Of a DNA stretch of 64,000 nucleotides, positions 8,744 to 16,782 are shown piece after piece; position 1 is the first letter of the stretch; each line of letters begins with the position of its first letter. Location: the NCBI RefSeq assembly GCF_001594145.1, contig NZ_LVCF01000004.1, forward strand, positions 62,001 through 126,000, read 5' to 3'. Made by a program: the position numbers and the translations under genes. This stretch comes from Branchiibius sp. NY16-3462-2 (GTDB lineage Bacteria > Actinomycetota > Actinomycetes > Actinomycetales > Dermatophilaceae). The notes under the pieces are model-generated. The model searched no databases and had not been told where the DNA came from. It saw only the letters and a list, made by a program, of their open reading frames with translations.

Positions 8744-10194
8744 CGCGAGCCGTCGTGGTCGGCAGCGGACCCAATGGACTCGCTGCCGGCCTCACCCTCG
8801 CCGCCGCCGGCGTCGAGGTCACCGTCTACGAGGGTGCCGACGTCGCGGGGGGAGGAACCCGATCGGCGGAGCTGACCCTCCCGGGTCTGATCCACGACGA
8901 GTGCTCGGGGTTCCACCCCTTCGCGGCTGCGTCCCAGTTCGGTCGACGCTTCGACCTGCAGGCAGCCGGGGTCCGCTGGTCGCAGCCACCGGTGCAGTTC
9001 GCGCACCCTCTCGACAGCGGCCGCGGAGCGTCAGTGGTGAGGTCCGTCGAGGAGACCGCCCAGACCCTCGGGGCTGACGCCCGGCGCTACGAGGCCTTCT
9101 TCGGGCCGGTCGTCCGCCGCTTCGACACCATCGCTGAGGAGTTCCTGCAACCGATCCTGCATGTCCCGCGCCACCCCCTACACCTGGCGCAGCTCGGCCT
9201 GCGTTCGCCCGCACCCGCCGCGGTCACGGCACAACTTTTCAGGACCGCTGAGGGACGTGGACTGTGGGCCGGGGTGGCAGCGCATGGCTTCACGAAATTC
9301 AGCGTCCCGTTCAGCTCTGCCATCGGGACATCCCTGGGAGCCGCGGCGCATCGGTACGGGTGGCCCGTGGCCGTCGGCGGCTCCGGCACGATCGCCCAGG
9401 CACTCGTCGGCCTCATCGAGGCCCACGGGGGGCGCGTCGAGACCGGGAGGTTCGTGGGCGACGTACGAGACCTGGGTGACGCCGACATCGTCATGTTGGA
9501 TACCTCGCCCGACGTGGCGGCCCGTATCGCAGCGGGGGTGCTGCCGGACCGCACGGTGCGCGCGTACCGCCGCTTCAAGCGCGGACCGGGCGCGTTCCAA
9601 CTGGCCCTGGCGGTCGAGGGCGGCATCCCCTGGGCGTACGAGCCGGCTCGCCGCGCCGGCACCGTGCACGTCTCCGGCAGCTACGAGGAGACGGCGCGCT
9701 CGGAGCGGCAGGTGGCGAAGGGTCAGATGCCCGAGCGGCCGTTCATCCTGCTCGGCCAACAGCACGTCGCGGACCCAGGAAGAGGTCAGGACGGCATCGT
9801 CCCGATCGACTGCTACGCGCACGTGCCGGCGGGGTGGACCGGAGACGCCACCGAAGCGATCCTGCGGCAGATCGAGCGCTTCGCACCCGGCTTCCGGGAC
9901 CGCGTCCTCAAGATCAGTCCGCGCAGCCCGCGGCAGATCTCCGTCGACAACCCCAACTTCGCCGGTGGTGACATCGTCACCGGGCTCAAGACGCCGAAGC
10001 AGATGTTGTTGGGACCACGTCTGGCCGTCAACCCGTACGAAACGGGTGCGGACGGGGTCTATCTGTGTTCGGCGGCGGTGCCTCCCGGGCCGGGTGCCCA
10101 CGGTGTCTCCGGGTACCTCGCCGCCCAGCGAGCACTGCGGGCACTGCCGGCGGACGCTGTGCGCACCGAGCCGTCGCCGCAAACGCTGCGCTGA
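8740..10194 (+). CDS. FAD-dependent oxidoreductase, phytoene desaturase-like
   Basis: This is a 484-residue flavoprotein. The N-terminal dinucleotide fold VVVGSGPNGLAAGLTL and the VYEGADVAGGGTRS segment bind FAD in the way of the carotenoid-desaturase/amine-oxidase superfamily. The C-terminal GADGVYLCSAAVPPGPGAHG motif closes the FAD site. It is the NAD(P)/FAD oxidoreductase branch seen outside carotenoid clusters, and no phytoene synthase is nearby. The GTG at 8740 is chosen because it overlaps the TGA of the DUF3556 gene and puts the FAD motif at the N-terminus; the frame is open further upstream. It probably dehydrogenates or isomerises a lipid-like substrate, which is not known. Confidence 0.8.
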   Translation: MTRAVVVGSGPNGLAAGLTLAAAGVEVTVYEGADVAGGGTRSAELTLPGLIHDECSGFHPFAAASQFGRRFDLQAAGVRWSQPPVQFAHPLDSGRGASVVRSVEETAQTLGADARRYEAFFGPVVRRFDTIAEEFLQPILHVPRHPLHLAQLGLRSPAPAAVTAQLFRTAEGRGLWAGVAAHGFTKFSVPFSSAIGTSLGAAAHRYGWPVAVGGSGTIAQALVGLIEAHGGRVETGRFVGDVRDLGDADIVMLDTSPDVAARIAAGVLPDRTVRAYRRFKRGPGAFQLALAVEGGIPWAYEPARRAGTVHVSGSYEETARSERQVAKGQMPERPFILLGQQHVADPGRGQDGIVPIDCYAHVPAGWTGDATEAILRQIERFAPGFRDRVLKISPRSPRQISVDNPNFAGGDIVTGLKTPKQMLLGPRLAVNPYETGADGVYLCSAAVPPGPGAHGVSGYLAAQRALRALPADAVRTEPSPQTLR

Positions 10195-10271
10195 CGTGCC
10201 CTTCCACCCTGATTTGTCCTACGCATCACCAGGCCGGCGACGCCGGCTCGACCTGAAGGAGCTTCACCCCC

Positions 10272-11027
10272 ATGTCTGACCTCACGAACAAGCGCGTCCT
10301 CGTCACCGGATCCGGAGCAGGGATCGGACGCGCCATCGCGGAGCTGTTCATCTCCCGCGGTGCCCGCGTGGTCATCAGCGACCGCGATGAACAGGCAGCA
10401 GCAGCTACCGCTTCGGCCCTCTCCGCCGCGGGCGTCGCCAATTGCGATGTCACCGACGAGGAGCAGGTCCAGGGTGCGGTCGCCTCCGCCGTCGAACAGC
10501 TCGGCGGCCTGGACGTTCTGATCAACAACGCGGGGATCGAGGTGGCGGCACCGCTGGTTCAGCAGTCCACCGAGAGCTTCGACCGGATCTTCGCGGTCAA
10601 CGTCCGCGGACCATTCGTCGCGATGAAGGCGGCGATCCCGCACCTGGTGGAGTCCAAGGGCAACATCGTCAACATGGCGTCCATCGCCGGGCTGGGCGGA
10701 TCGCCGCTCCTGGGCTCCTACTGTGCGACCAAGGCGGCGCTGGTCCAGCTCACCCGGGTCGCCGCGATCGAGTTGCGACCCAGCGGCGTACGCGTCAACG
10801 CCGTCTGCCCGGGCTTCGCGGACACCAGCATGGTCGACCGGCTACGCCCCGAGTTCGAGGCGGCCACCGGCGCCAACTTCGCCGACCTCGTCGCCGCCAA
10901 GCAGGGGCGACTCGGAACGGCCGACGACATCGCCACCGTCGTCGCCCTCCTCGCCTCCGACGATGCCACCTGGATCACCGGCTCCGCCTACGTCCTGGAC
11001 GGTGGCCTCACCGCATCCCTCATCTGA
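10272..11027 (+). CDS. SDR family oxidoreductase (first of two paralogs)
   Basis: This is a 251-residue classical short-chain dehydrogenase. The cofactor motif VTGSGAGIGRAIA is followed by an aspartate after beta-2 (ISDRDE), which predicts NAD(H) rather than NADP(H). The NNAG motif, a serine in MASIAG and the SYCATK catalytic Tyr/Lys are present. GAAGGAG lies upstream of the ATG. The C-terminus (VLDGGLTASLI) is identical to that of the next gene, so the two arose by duplication. The operon position suggests it oxidises a hydroxyl made or exposed by the upstream enzymes. Confidence 0.85.
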   Translation: MSDLTNKRVLVTGSGAGIGRAIAELFISRGARVVISDRDEQAAAATASALSAAGVANCDVTDEEQVQGAVASAVEQLGGLDVLINNAGIEVAAPLVQQSTESFDRIFAVNVRGPFVAMKAAIPHLVESKGNIVNMASIAGLGGSPLLGSYCATKAALVQLTRVAAIELRPSGVRVNAVCPGFADTSMVDRLRPEFEAATGANFADLVAAKQGRLGTADDIATVVALLASDDATWITGSAYVLDGGLTASLI

Positions 11028-11053
11028 TGACAACCGCTTCGAAGGAGAAGTCC

Positions 11054-11824
11054 ATGAGCAACGCACCACTGACAGACCAGGTCGCCATCGTCACCGGAGC
11101 CGCGAAAGGCATCGGCCTGGAGATCGCGACGCAGTTGGCGAAGCGCGGCGCGACCGTCGTGATCTCGGATATCGACGGCGCGGCGGCCGAAAGCGCGGCC
11201 AGCGCGATCCCCGGCGCGGTCGCCATCGCCTGCGACGTGCGCAACGAGAGCCAGGTGGTCTCGCTGATCGACCAGACGGTGGATCGGCTCGGCCGCCTCG
11301 ATGTGATGGTTCCCAACGCGGGCATCGGAGTCGTGCAGCCCCTGGCCACGACCGACCTGGCAACGTGGCGGCGCGTGCTGGAGGTGAACCTGGACGGTGT
11401 CTTCTTGTGCGTCCGGTACGCCGGCGACGCCATGAAGGACCGCGGGGGAAGCATCGTGACCATTTCCTCCGTAACCGCCACGGCGGGCTCGGCCCTCATC
11501 GCTCCGTACGCCGCAGCCAAGGCCGCCGTCCTCAACCTCACGAAGACAGCGGCCATCGAGTGGCGACCCCTGGGCATCCGGGTCAACGCAGTCCTGCCGG
11601 GGTTCATCGCCACTGACCTGGTCACCGACGTCGCGGCGGATTTCGAGGTCAACCTCGGTCTGCCCGCAGGGGGCTTCAGCGACCTCATCGTGGCCAAGCA
11701 GGGCCGGTGGGGCGATGCCAGCGACGTCAGCCGGGCGGTCGCCTTCCTGGCCGACCCGGAGCAGTCCTGGATCACCGGCGCCGGGCTGGTACTTGACGGA
11801 GGTCTGACCGCCAGCCTGATCTGA
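11054..11824 (+). CDS. SDR family oxidoreductase (second paralog)
   Basis: This is a 256-residue classical SDR. The sequence shows VTGAAKGIGLEIA, an Asp after beta-2 (ISDIDG, NAD preference), PNAGIG in place of NNAG, a serine pair in ISSVTAT and a YAAAK active site. GAAGGAGAAG sits just upstream of the ATG at 11054; the frame is open far upstream, but that part overlaps the first SDR gene. It ends with the same VLDGGLTASLI tail as its neighbour. Two similar NAD-linked SDRs in one operon suggest two successive or stereochemically different alcohol oxidations. Confidence 0.85.
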   Translation: MSNAPLTDQVAIVTGAAKGIGLEIATQLAKRGATVVISDIDGAAAESAASAIPGAVAIACDVRNESQVVSLIDQTVDRLGRLDVMVPNAGIGVVQPLATTDLATWRRVLEVNLDGVFLCVRYAGDAMKDRGGSIVTISSVTATAGSALIAPYAAAKAAVLNLTKTAAIEWRPLGIRVNAVLPGFIATDLVTDVAADFEVNLGLPAGGFSDLIVAKQGRWGDASDVSRAVAFLADPEQSWITGAGLVLDGGLTASLI

Positions 11825-11851
11825 GAGCAGGAGCGGGACGCGAGCGGTGAC

Positions 11852-12328
11852 CTAGTGGTGCACCCGTTTGGCGTACCAGTGCGTCGCGTTCGGGTTGTCG
11901 TTGTACGCGTCGATCTCCACGAAACCACTACTGCGGTAAAGCTGTTGGGCCGCAGTGAGCGTTTCGTTGGTGTCGAGCACGAGCCAGTGCGCGCCGTACT
12001 CGATCGCCGCCTTCTCCAGGCCGGCCATCAACGTCCGGCTGATGCCCCGGCCCCGTTGGTCGGGTTCGACCCACAGGTGTTTGATCTCGAAGGTGGGCTC
12101 ATGGAGATAATCCGCCACTCGGCGTACGCCGCCACAGCCGACAGGTTCGTCGCGGTCATTACGCACGATGACGAACAAGCCCTCCGGCGGCGTGAACGCG
12201 GCCGGATCCGGATTGCTCCGGCGGTATCCCTCCGCATGTGTGGCGAAGCCGAGTTCACGGCTGGTGAAGTAGTCGTCGAGTAACTTCTGGGCGACCTCAT
12301 CGTCGACCGGGGTGGTAACCAACTGCAT
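11852..12328 (-). CDS. GNAT family N-acetyltransferase
   Basis: This is a 158-residue single-domain acetyltransferase. The acetyl-CoA-binding loop reads LWVEPDQRGRGISRTLM, followed by the usual helix and a late LYRSSGF segment. The substrate is unknown. It has no SD, but AGCCTA (TAGGCT on its own strand) stands six bases before the ATG, a leaderless layout that would let it be transcribed separately from the sortase gene ten bases upstream. Confidence 0.85.
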   Translation of the reverse strand: MQLVTTPVDDEVAQKLLDDYFTSRELGFATHAEGYRRSNPDPAAFTPPEGLFVIVRNDRDEPVGCGGVRRVADYLHEPTFEIKHLWVEPDQRGRGISRTLMAGLEKAAIEYGAHWLVLDTNETLTAAQQLYRSSGFVEIDAYNDNPNATHWYAKRVHH

Positions 12329-12340
12329 GACCCCAGCCTA
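12326..12340 (-). promoter_or_regulatory. -10 hexamer of a leaderless GNAT promoter
   Basis: TAGGCT (minus strand, 12340-12335), then six bases, then the ATG at 12328. It overlaps the stop codon of the sortase gene. Confidence 0.4.
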
Positions 12341-13033
12341 GGACGGTGTCGTCACGCGGGCATATACCACCGTGTTGTCATCGAAATGCCCTGTGGAACG
12401 GTCGAACTGGCCGCCGCAGGTGATCAGCCGCAACTCAGGTCCGGTGGTGTTGCCGTAGACGTCGCCGGTGGGGAACGCGTTCTTGGGATAGCGAGCCACC
12501 CGGTAGACCGTGAAGAGCACCGAACTGCCGTCGGCCAACCGCACACTGGCCCGGTCACCGGCGGTGAGACTCGCCAACCGGAAGAACGGACCCCTGCCGG
12601 TCGTGGTGGTCACATGGGCTTCGACGACGGCCGGACCGGGCGCACCGGGGGTCGGCGACCCGGTGAACCACGCACCCTTGCCGACTTGCGCGCCGGAGGG
12701 GACAGCCAGCGTCCCGTCGGACTGCAGGCCCAACTCGATCAGCGGCAACTGCACGTCGATGGCCGGGATGCTCACGCTCACCGGCCGCGACCCCGGACGT
12801 ACGCCGATCGCCGGACTCCCGCTGGACGGCACGGAGGGTGGGGCGGACGAGGGTCCTTGTGGCCCAGCGGTTTCGGGCGACTCAGTCGTCGCCGCCGACT
12901 GTGCGACGCCCGGCGGCGTCGGGGTCTCGTACCGATGGGTCATTCCCCAGACACCGGCAGCGATCGCGAGTACCGCAGCCAGCACAGCGGCGATCAGCCA
13001 CCGGGTGGCGGGACGAGGTGAAGAGGCGGTCAT
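12338..13033 (-). CDS. Class F sortase
   Basis: This 231-residue membrane-anchored transpeptidase has a single N-terminal transmembrane helix (about residues 11-30), a Pro/Ser-rich linker to residue 82, and the sortase beta-barrel. The catalytic triad can be read as H140 (VVEAHV), C206 (LITCGG) and R212. The sequence style (PVSVSIPAIDVQLPLIELG at the domain start, GHFDDNTVVYA at the end) is that of class F, the actinobacterial group. It lies 75 bases downstream of the CHRD surface-protein gene, its probable substrate, and probably in the same transcript. Pilin-like genes are absent, so it likely anchors one protein. Confidence 0.85.
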   Translation of the reverse strand: MTASSPRPATRWLIAAVLAAVLAIAAGVWGMTHRYETPTPPGVAQSAATTESPETAGPQGPSSAPPSVPSSGSPAIGVRPGSRPVSVSIPAIDVQLPLIELGLQSDGTLAVPSGAQVGKGAWFTGSPTPGAPGPAVVEAHVTTTTGRGPFFRLASLTAGDRASVRLADGSSVLFTVYRVARYPKNAFPTGDVYGNTTGPELRLITCGGQFDRSTGHFDDNTVVYARVTTPS

Positions 13034-13108
13034 GGGTGGTCCTAGGGCCGGCGGCTGGTGGGTGGCCAGAGGGTGCGCCCACCAGACGCCGGCGGTCGGG
13101 GGAACCGG

Positions 13109-13903
13109 TCAGATCCGGTTGGTGTGACGTCGACGCAGGCCGAGGTAGCCGAATCCCGCGGCCGCGGTGAGTGCGGTCGCTGCACCACCGAACGCGACAA
13201 CCGAGGCGTCATCCGAGGCGCCGGCACCGGTCTGGACGCCGCCGGTCGGCATCCCACTCATCTGGCTGACTTCGAGCCGACCGCAGTTCGCCGGGTCGGT
13301 CGCCTCCTCGGGCAGGGACGGGTCCAGCTCGGACTTGGAACTGCCGGAGTACTTGCCGTCACCGTTGTAGTCGACACCGTGCTGCACCACGACACCCTTC
13401 CCGGCCCGGATCGAGGCGGCCGTCGCGTCCGACACGGTGATCGTGCGCGAGTAGGTCGTCGAACCGACCGGGAAACGGGTGACGGCCAGGCCGCTCTTGG
13501 GAGAGGTGTCCCCAGAAGTGGTCAGCGACACGGCGATCATGCCGTAGTCCTTCATCGCATCGGCGACGCGCAGGTGGCCGTCGACGCCGGTCCCCTTGGT
13601 GTCGTTGCTGGGACACGTGCTGGAGCCGCCGATGTGCAGGTGCTGGGCGTGCGGAGCCCCCGCCAACAGGCCGTGGGAGACGATCTTGATGCTCAGCTGG
13701 TCGCCGGTCAGCGAAGCGGTCACGGTGCCGGAGGCCCCGCTGTCGTTCAACTGGGTGAGTTTGCCCCACAGGTGCGTGGTGCCCGATTGCGCCGGAGCTG
13801 AGGCGTGAGCCGCGGGAGCCAACGCTATCGCCGGGAGGGCGATAGCGGGCAGAGCGACCAGGCCGGCCGCCGCCGCAGAAAGAGCGAGTGTGCGAGATGC
13901 CAT
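13109..13903 (-). CDS. Secreted CHRD-domain surface protein, probable sortase substrate
   Basis: This 264-residue protein has a signal peptide (residues 1-34, ending AHA), a CHRD-type beta domain (HLWGKLTQLNDSGASG to about residue 190, with the HAQHLHIGG histidine cluster and two later cysteines), and a C-terminus built like a cell-wall sorting signal: a PTGGVQTG motif, a hydrophobic stretch of about 22 residues and the basic tail RRRHTNR. The motif is not LPXTG. The start at 13903 is chosen for its GAAGGAAG ribosome site. The promoter has the same -35/-10 motif as sigK, so it is a predicted SigK target. The histidine cluster could bind a metal; that is inference. Confidence 0.8.
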   Translation of the reverse strand: MASRTLALSAAAAGLVALPAIALPAIALAPAAHASAPAQSGTTHLWGKLTQLNDSGASGTVTASLTGDQLSIKIVSHGLLAGAPHAQHLHIGGSSTCPSNDTKGTGVDGHLRVADAMKDYGMIAVSLTTSGDTSPKSGLAVTRFPVGSTTYSRTITVSDATAASIRAGKGVVVQHGVDYNGDGKYSGSSKSELDPSLPEEATDPANCGRLEVSQMSGMPTGGVQTGAGASDDASVVAFGGAATALTAAAGFGYLGLRRRHTNRI

Positions 13904-13953
13904 GACTGCTTCCTTCCTGAGGTGTCCGACCGCGGATGCGGAGGACATCAGGA

Positions 13954-13980
13954 GTTCGGCAGCCTTGCCGTACCGGATGG
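13954..13980 (-). promoter_or_regulatory. SigK-type promoter of the CHRD gene
   Basis: On the minus strand: CCATCC (13980-13975), a 15-base spacer, CCGAAC (13959-13954). It shares CATCCGGTA and CCGAACT with the sigK promoter and resembles the mycobacterial SigK consensus as I remember it (CCATCC / CCGAAT). Confidence 0.7.
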
Positions 13981-13982
13981 GT

Positions 13983-14654
13983 CTAGCTGAACGACACCGA
14001 AGAAACCGGTTTGGTGGTCGGTTCCTGCGAACCGCCCGCCGGCTCGACGGTCACCGCCGCGCCGGTCGCTGCGTTCGGCGAACCCTTCATCAGCACGTCC
14101 TGACCAGGAGCAACCACTCCGGCGCTGACCGGTCCGGTGTCGGCGAGCATCCACGCCTGGTAGACCTTCCCCGCGGGCAGGGCGGAGACATCCGACAGGC
14201 GGATCACGCTGCGATCCAATGATTTCGAGGCAACGACGCGCATCGTGCCATCACCCAGGGGTGCCGTGAATGTCGTCGCGTCGGATGCGGACTCGATCTG
14301 TTGCACTGCCGACACGGGTGCCGGTGTCTGCGGCCACAGGGCAACGGTCGTCGCCCCACCGGCCAGCACGACCGCGGCGGCCGCCGCCGCGAGCCACTGG
14401 GTGCGGCGGCGCGGTCGCAATGCGCGCACGTTGTCCTGCGGAGTGGTGGCCACCTCCGCGAGGATGGCCTCCCGCAGGTGCGGCGGCGGGGCGACCGGGG
14501 GGACCGTGGCGCCCAGGGGTGCCGTGAGCTCCTGGAACTCGCTCACCTCGGCGCGACACTCGGCGCAGGTCGCGAGGTGCTGATCTGCAGCGTCGCGCTG
14601 CGCTGGGTCCAGGGCGTCCATGACGTAATCAATCGCTTCGATGTGCTCGCTCAT
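13983..14654 (-). CDS. rskA: Anti-sigma-K factor RskA
   Basis: This 223-residue anti-sigma factor has a zinc-binding anti-sigma domain at residues 1-70 with H26-x3-C30-x2-C33, one transmembrane helix (about residues 87-108) and an extracytoplasmic RskA domain with the VYQAWMLADTGPVSAGV pattern. It holds SigK at the membrane until regulated proteolysis releases it. It overlaps sigK by four bases (ATGA), so the pair is translationally coupled. It is followed by the CHRD protein and sortase genes on the same strand. Confidence 0.9.
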   Translation of the reverse strand: MSEHIEAIDYVMDALDPAQRDAADQHLATCAECRAEVSEFQELTAPLGATVPPVAPPPHLREAILAEVATTPQDNVRALRPRRRTQWLAAAAAAVVLAGGATTVALWPQTPAPVSAVQQIESASDATTFTAPLGDGTMRVVASKSLDRSVIRLSDVSALPAGKVYQAWMLADTGPVSAGVVAPGQDVLMKGSPNAATGAAVTVEPAGGSQEPTTKPVSSVSFS

Positions 14655-15283
14655 GCCTCACCGCCCAACGCGCCTCGTAGACAAAGCAGCCCGTCGCGGA
14701 TCCGGGATTTGGCAGTACCCAGGGCGATCCCGAGTTCGTCGGCGACCTGCGCGTGACTCAGGCCCCCGAAGTAGGCCAGTTCCACCGCTTCGCGTTGCAC
14801 CGGAGTCATTCTGCCCATCGCGCCGCGCACCCGCTCGGCATCGAGGCGCCCGGTCACCTCATCCACGGTGCTGTCGAAATCCCGGTCCTGGTGCTGCACG
14901 CCGTACGCCGCATCCCGCTTGCGCGCGGCCACCACCGAGCGCACCCGGTCCACCGATCGGCGGTGGGCGATGGTGAAGATCCAGGACAACCCGGCTCCTT
15001 TAGAAGGATCGAACGAGCCCGCCCGACGCCACACGTCCAGAAACGTCTCCTGGGTGACCTCCTCGGCCAGAGTCTGATCGGCCACGACCCGCAGGACCAG
15101 GCCGAATACCCGGGCGCTCACGGCGTCGTAGAGGCGCGCGAAGGCGGCCTCGTCACCGCGCGCGGTGGCGGTGAGCAGATCCTCCAGTGGATCGGATTCG
15201 GCGATTGGCATCACGCGTATCTTCGCAGGCGCCCCCATAACCGACACCCCCCAGCCGGTCGTGAGGGCCGCCTCGATCGTCAT
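14651..15283 (-). CDS. sigK: ECF RNA polymerase sigma factor SigK
   Basis: This 210-residue group-IV sigma factor has region 2 (about residues 45-110, LYDAVSARVFGLVLRVV...TQETFLDVWRRAGSF) and region 4 (about 155-205, MTPVQREAVELAYFGGLSHAQVADELGIALGTAKSRIRDGL). The rskA gene overlaps its 3' end, which identifies the SigK subfamily. The ATG at 15283 is preferred because a CCGAAC -10 element ends seven bases before it, suggesting a leaderless, self-activated transcript. An alternative ATG at 15211 would remove 24 poorly conserved residues. The presumed regulon includes itself and the CHRD protein. Confidence 0.88.
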   Translation of the reverse strand: MTIEAALTTGWGVSVMGAPAKIRVMPIAESDPLEDLLTATARGDEAAFARLYDAVSARVFGLVLRVVADQTLAEEVTQETFLDVWRRAGSFDPSKGAGLSWIFTIAHRRSVDRVRSVVAARKRDAAYGVQHQDRDFDSTVDEVTGRLDAERVRGAMGRMTPVQREAVELAYFGGLSHAQVADELGIALGTAKSRIRDGLLCLRGALGGEA

Positions 15284-15290
15284 ACCGGTA

Positions 15291-15318
15291 GTTCGGAGCC
15301 GCCCGGCCTACCGGATGA
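15291..15318 (-). promoter_or_regulatory. SigK-type autoregulatory promoter
   Basis: On the minus strand: TCATCC (15318-15313), a 16-base spacer, CCGAAC (15296-15291), then the ATG seven bases later. It matches the promoter of the CHRD gene over CATCCGGTA and CCGAACT. Confidence 0.7.
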
Positions 15319-15329
15319 CTGCCTCCCGA

Positions 15330-16700
15330 TCAGTCCAGCATCGTGCCCGGGTTCATGATCCCCGCCGGGTCCAGCGCCTTCTTGATCCGCTGGTTCAACG
15401 CGAGCACGTCCGGGCCCAGGTAGTCGGCCAGCCAGGGCTTCTTCAACCGGCCCACACCGTGCTCGCCGGTGATGGTGCCGCCCAGGCCGATGGCCAGATC
15501 CATGACTTCGCCGTACGCCGTGTGGGCGCGTTGCGCCTGGTCCTCGTCTGAGGGGTCGAAGACCAACAGGGGGTGGGTATTGCCGTCGCCGGCGTGCGCG
15601 AGCACCGCGATCAGGATGTCGCGGTGCCGCGCGATGTCGGCGATACCGCGGACCAGGTCGCCAAGGCGCGGCACCGGGACACCGACGTCCTCCAGCAGCA
15701 GTGACCCCTTGCGCTCGACCGCCGGGATCGCCATCCGGCGGGCGACGACGAACTGTTCGCCGGTCTCTGCATCGTCGGTGTCGAAAACCTCTGTGGCCGA
15801 GTTCTTTTCGCAGATCGCGGTGATCTGGGCGATCTCGACGCCGGCGTGCCCGGCCGGTTCGTCGGACTGCACGATCAGCATCGCCTCGGCGTCCCGGTCC
15901 AGGCCCATCCTGGTGACGTCCTCGACCGCGTTGATGGTCGGCTTGTCCATGAACTCCAGCATCGAGGGCCGCATGGTGGAGGTGATGTCGACGACGGTCT
16001 GGGTGGCATCGTCCAGCCGCGCGAACGTCGCAACCAGGGTGGCCGGCGGTCGCTGCGCCGGGACCAGCCGCAGCAGCACTTTGGTGATGATGCCGAGCGT
16101 GCCCTCCGAGCCGATGAACAGTTTGGTCAACGACAGACCGGCGACATCCTTCAGGCGCGGACCGCCGAGTTCGACGACGCTGCCGTCCGCGAGGACCACG
16201 GTCATGCCGAGCACGTAGTCAGTGGTCACGCCGTACTTCACGCAGCACAGGCCGCCGGCGTTGGTCGCCACATTGCCGCCGATCGAGCAGAACTCGAACG
16301 AGCTGGGGTCCGGCGGGTACCACAGACCGTGCTTCGCGGCCGCCTGCTTGACGTGCGCGTTGAGTGCGCCGGGCTCGACCGTGGCGATCCGGGTCAGCGG
16401 GTCGATGTCGATGGCCGTCATCTCATCGACCGCGATCACCAGGCAGCCGTCGATCGCGCTGGAACCACCGGACAGTCCCGATCCCGCGCCGCGGGGGATG
16501 ACTGGAATACCGTGCTCGGCGGCCCAGCGCACCCCGGCCTGCACGTCCCCGGTGGTCTTGGCGCACAAGACCGCGATCGGCGTACCCGCATCGGGGTCCA
16601 GGGCGCGGTCCCAGCGGTAGGGGGCCATCTTGTCGGGGTCCATGAGCAGGCGCCCGGTGGGCAGCGTCGCGGCCAGGTGGGCGGGCTTGGGGGAGGTCAC
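15330..16700 (-). CDS. FAD-linked oxidase, GlcD/D-lactate dehydrogenase type
   Basis: This 456-residue PCMH-type flavoprotein is of the glycolate oxidase GlcD/D-2-hydroxyacid dehydrogenase family. The FAD-binding segment is PVIPRGAGSGLSGGSSA with VEPGALN and the CSIGGNVATNAGG loop. The C-terminal cap has the AHAGDGNTHP metal/substrate motif and GEHGVG. It probably oxidises D-lactate, glycolate or a related 2-hydroxy acid. No GlcE/GlcF-like subunit is adjacent, so it may act alone. The GTG at 16700 is chosen because AAGGAG stands just upstream; the longer frame to 16784 lacks a ribosome site. It is divergent from the PH-domain gene. Confidence 0.85.
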   Translation of the reverse strand: MTSPKPAHLAATLPTGRLLMDPDKMAPYRWDRALDPDAGTPIAVLCAKTTGDVQAGVRWAAEHGIPVIPRGAGSGLSGGSSAIDGCLVIAVDEMTAIDIDPLTRIATVEPGALNAHVKQAAAKHGLWYPPDPSSFEFCSIGGNVATNAGGLCCVKYGVTTDYVLGMTVVLADGSVVELGGPRLKDVAGLSLTKLFIGSEGTLGIITKVLLRLVPAQRPPATLVATFARLDDATQTVVDITSTMRPSMLEFMDKPTINAVEDVTRMGLDRDAEAMLIVQSDEPAGHAGVEIAQITAICEKNSATEVFDTDDAETGEQFVVARRMAIPAVERKGSLLLEDVGVPVPRLGDLVRGIADIARHRDILIAVLAHAGDGNTHPLLVFDPSDEDQAQRAHTAYGEVMDLAIGLGGTITGEHGVGRLKKPWLADYLGPDVLALNQRIKKALDPAGIMNPGTMLD

Positions 16701-16782
16701 GAGGACTCCTTCGCACATCGACGTACGACGACACGGACCCTTGCAACTTAACCCCGCCGCACGCAGATGGTTGGGTGAGGGC

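Noticed and set aside
8740..10194. Carotenoid biosynthesis (phytoene desaturase) assignment
   Set aside because: The FAD motifs fit the superfamily, but no phytoene synthase, cyclase or prenyltransferase genes are nearby.
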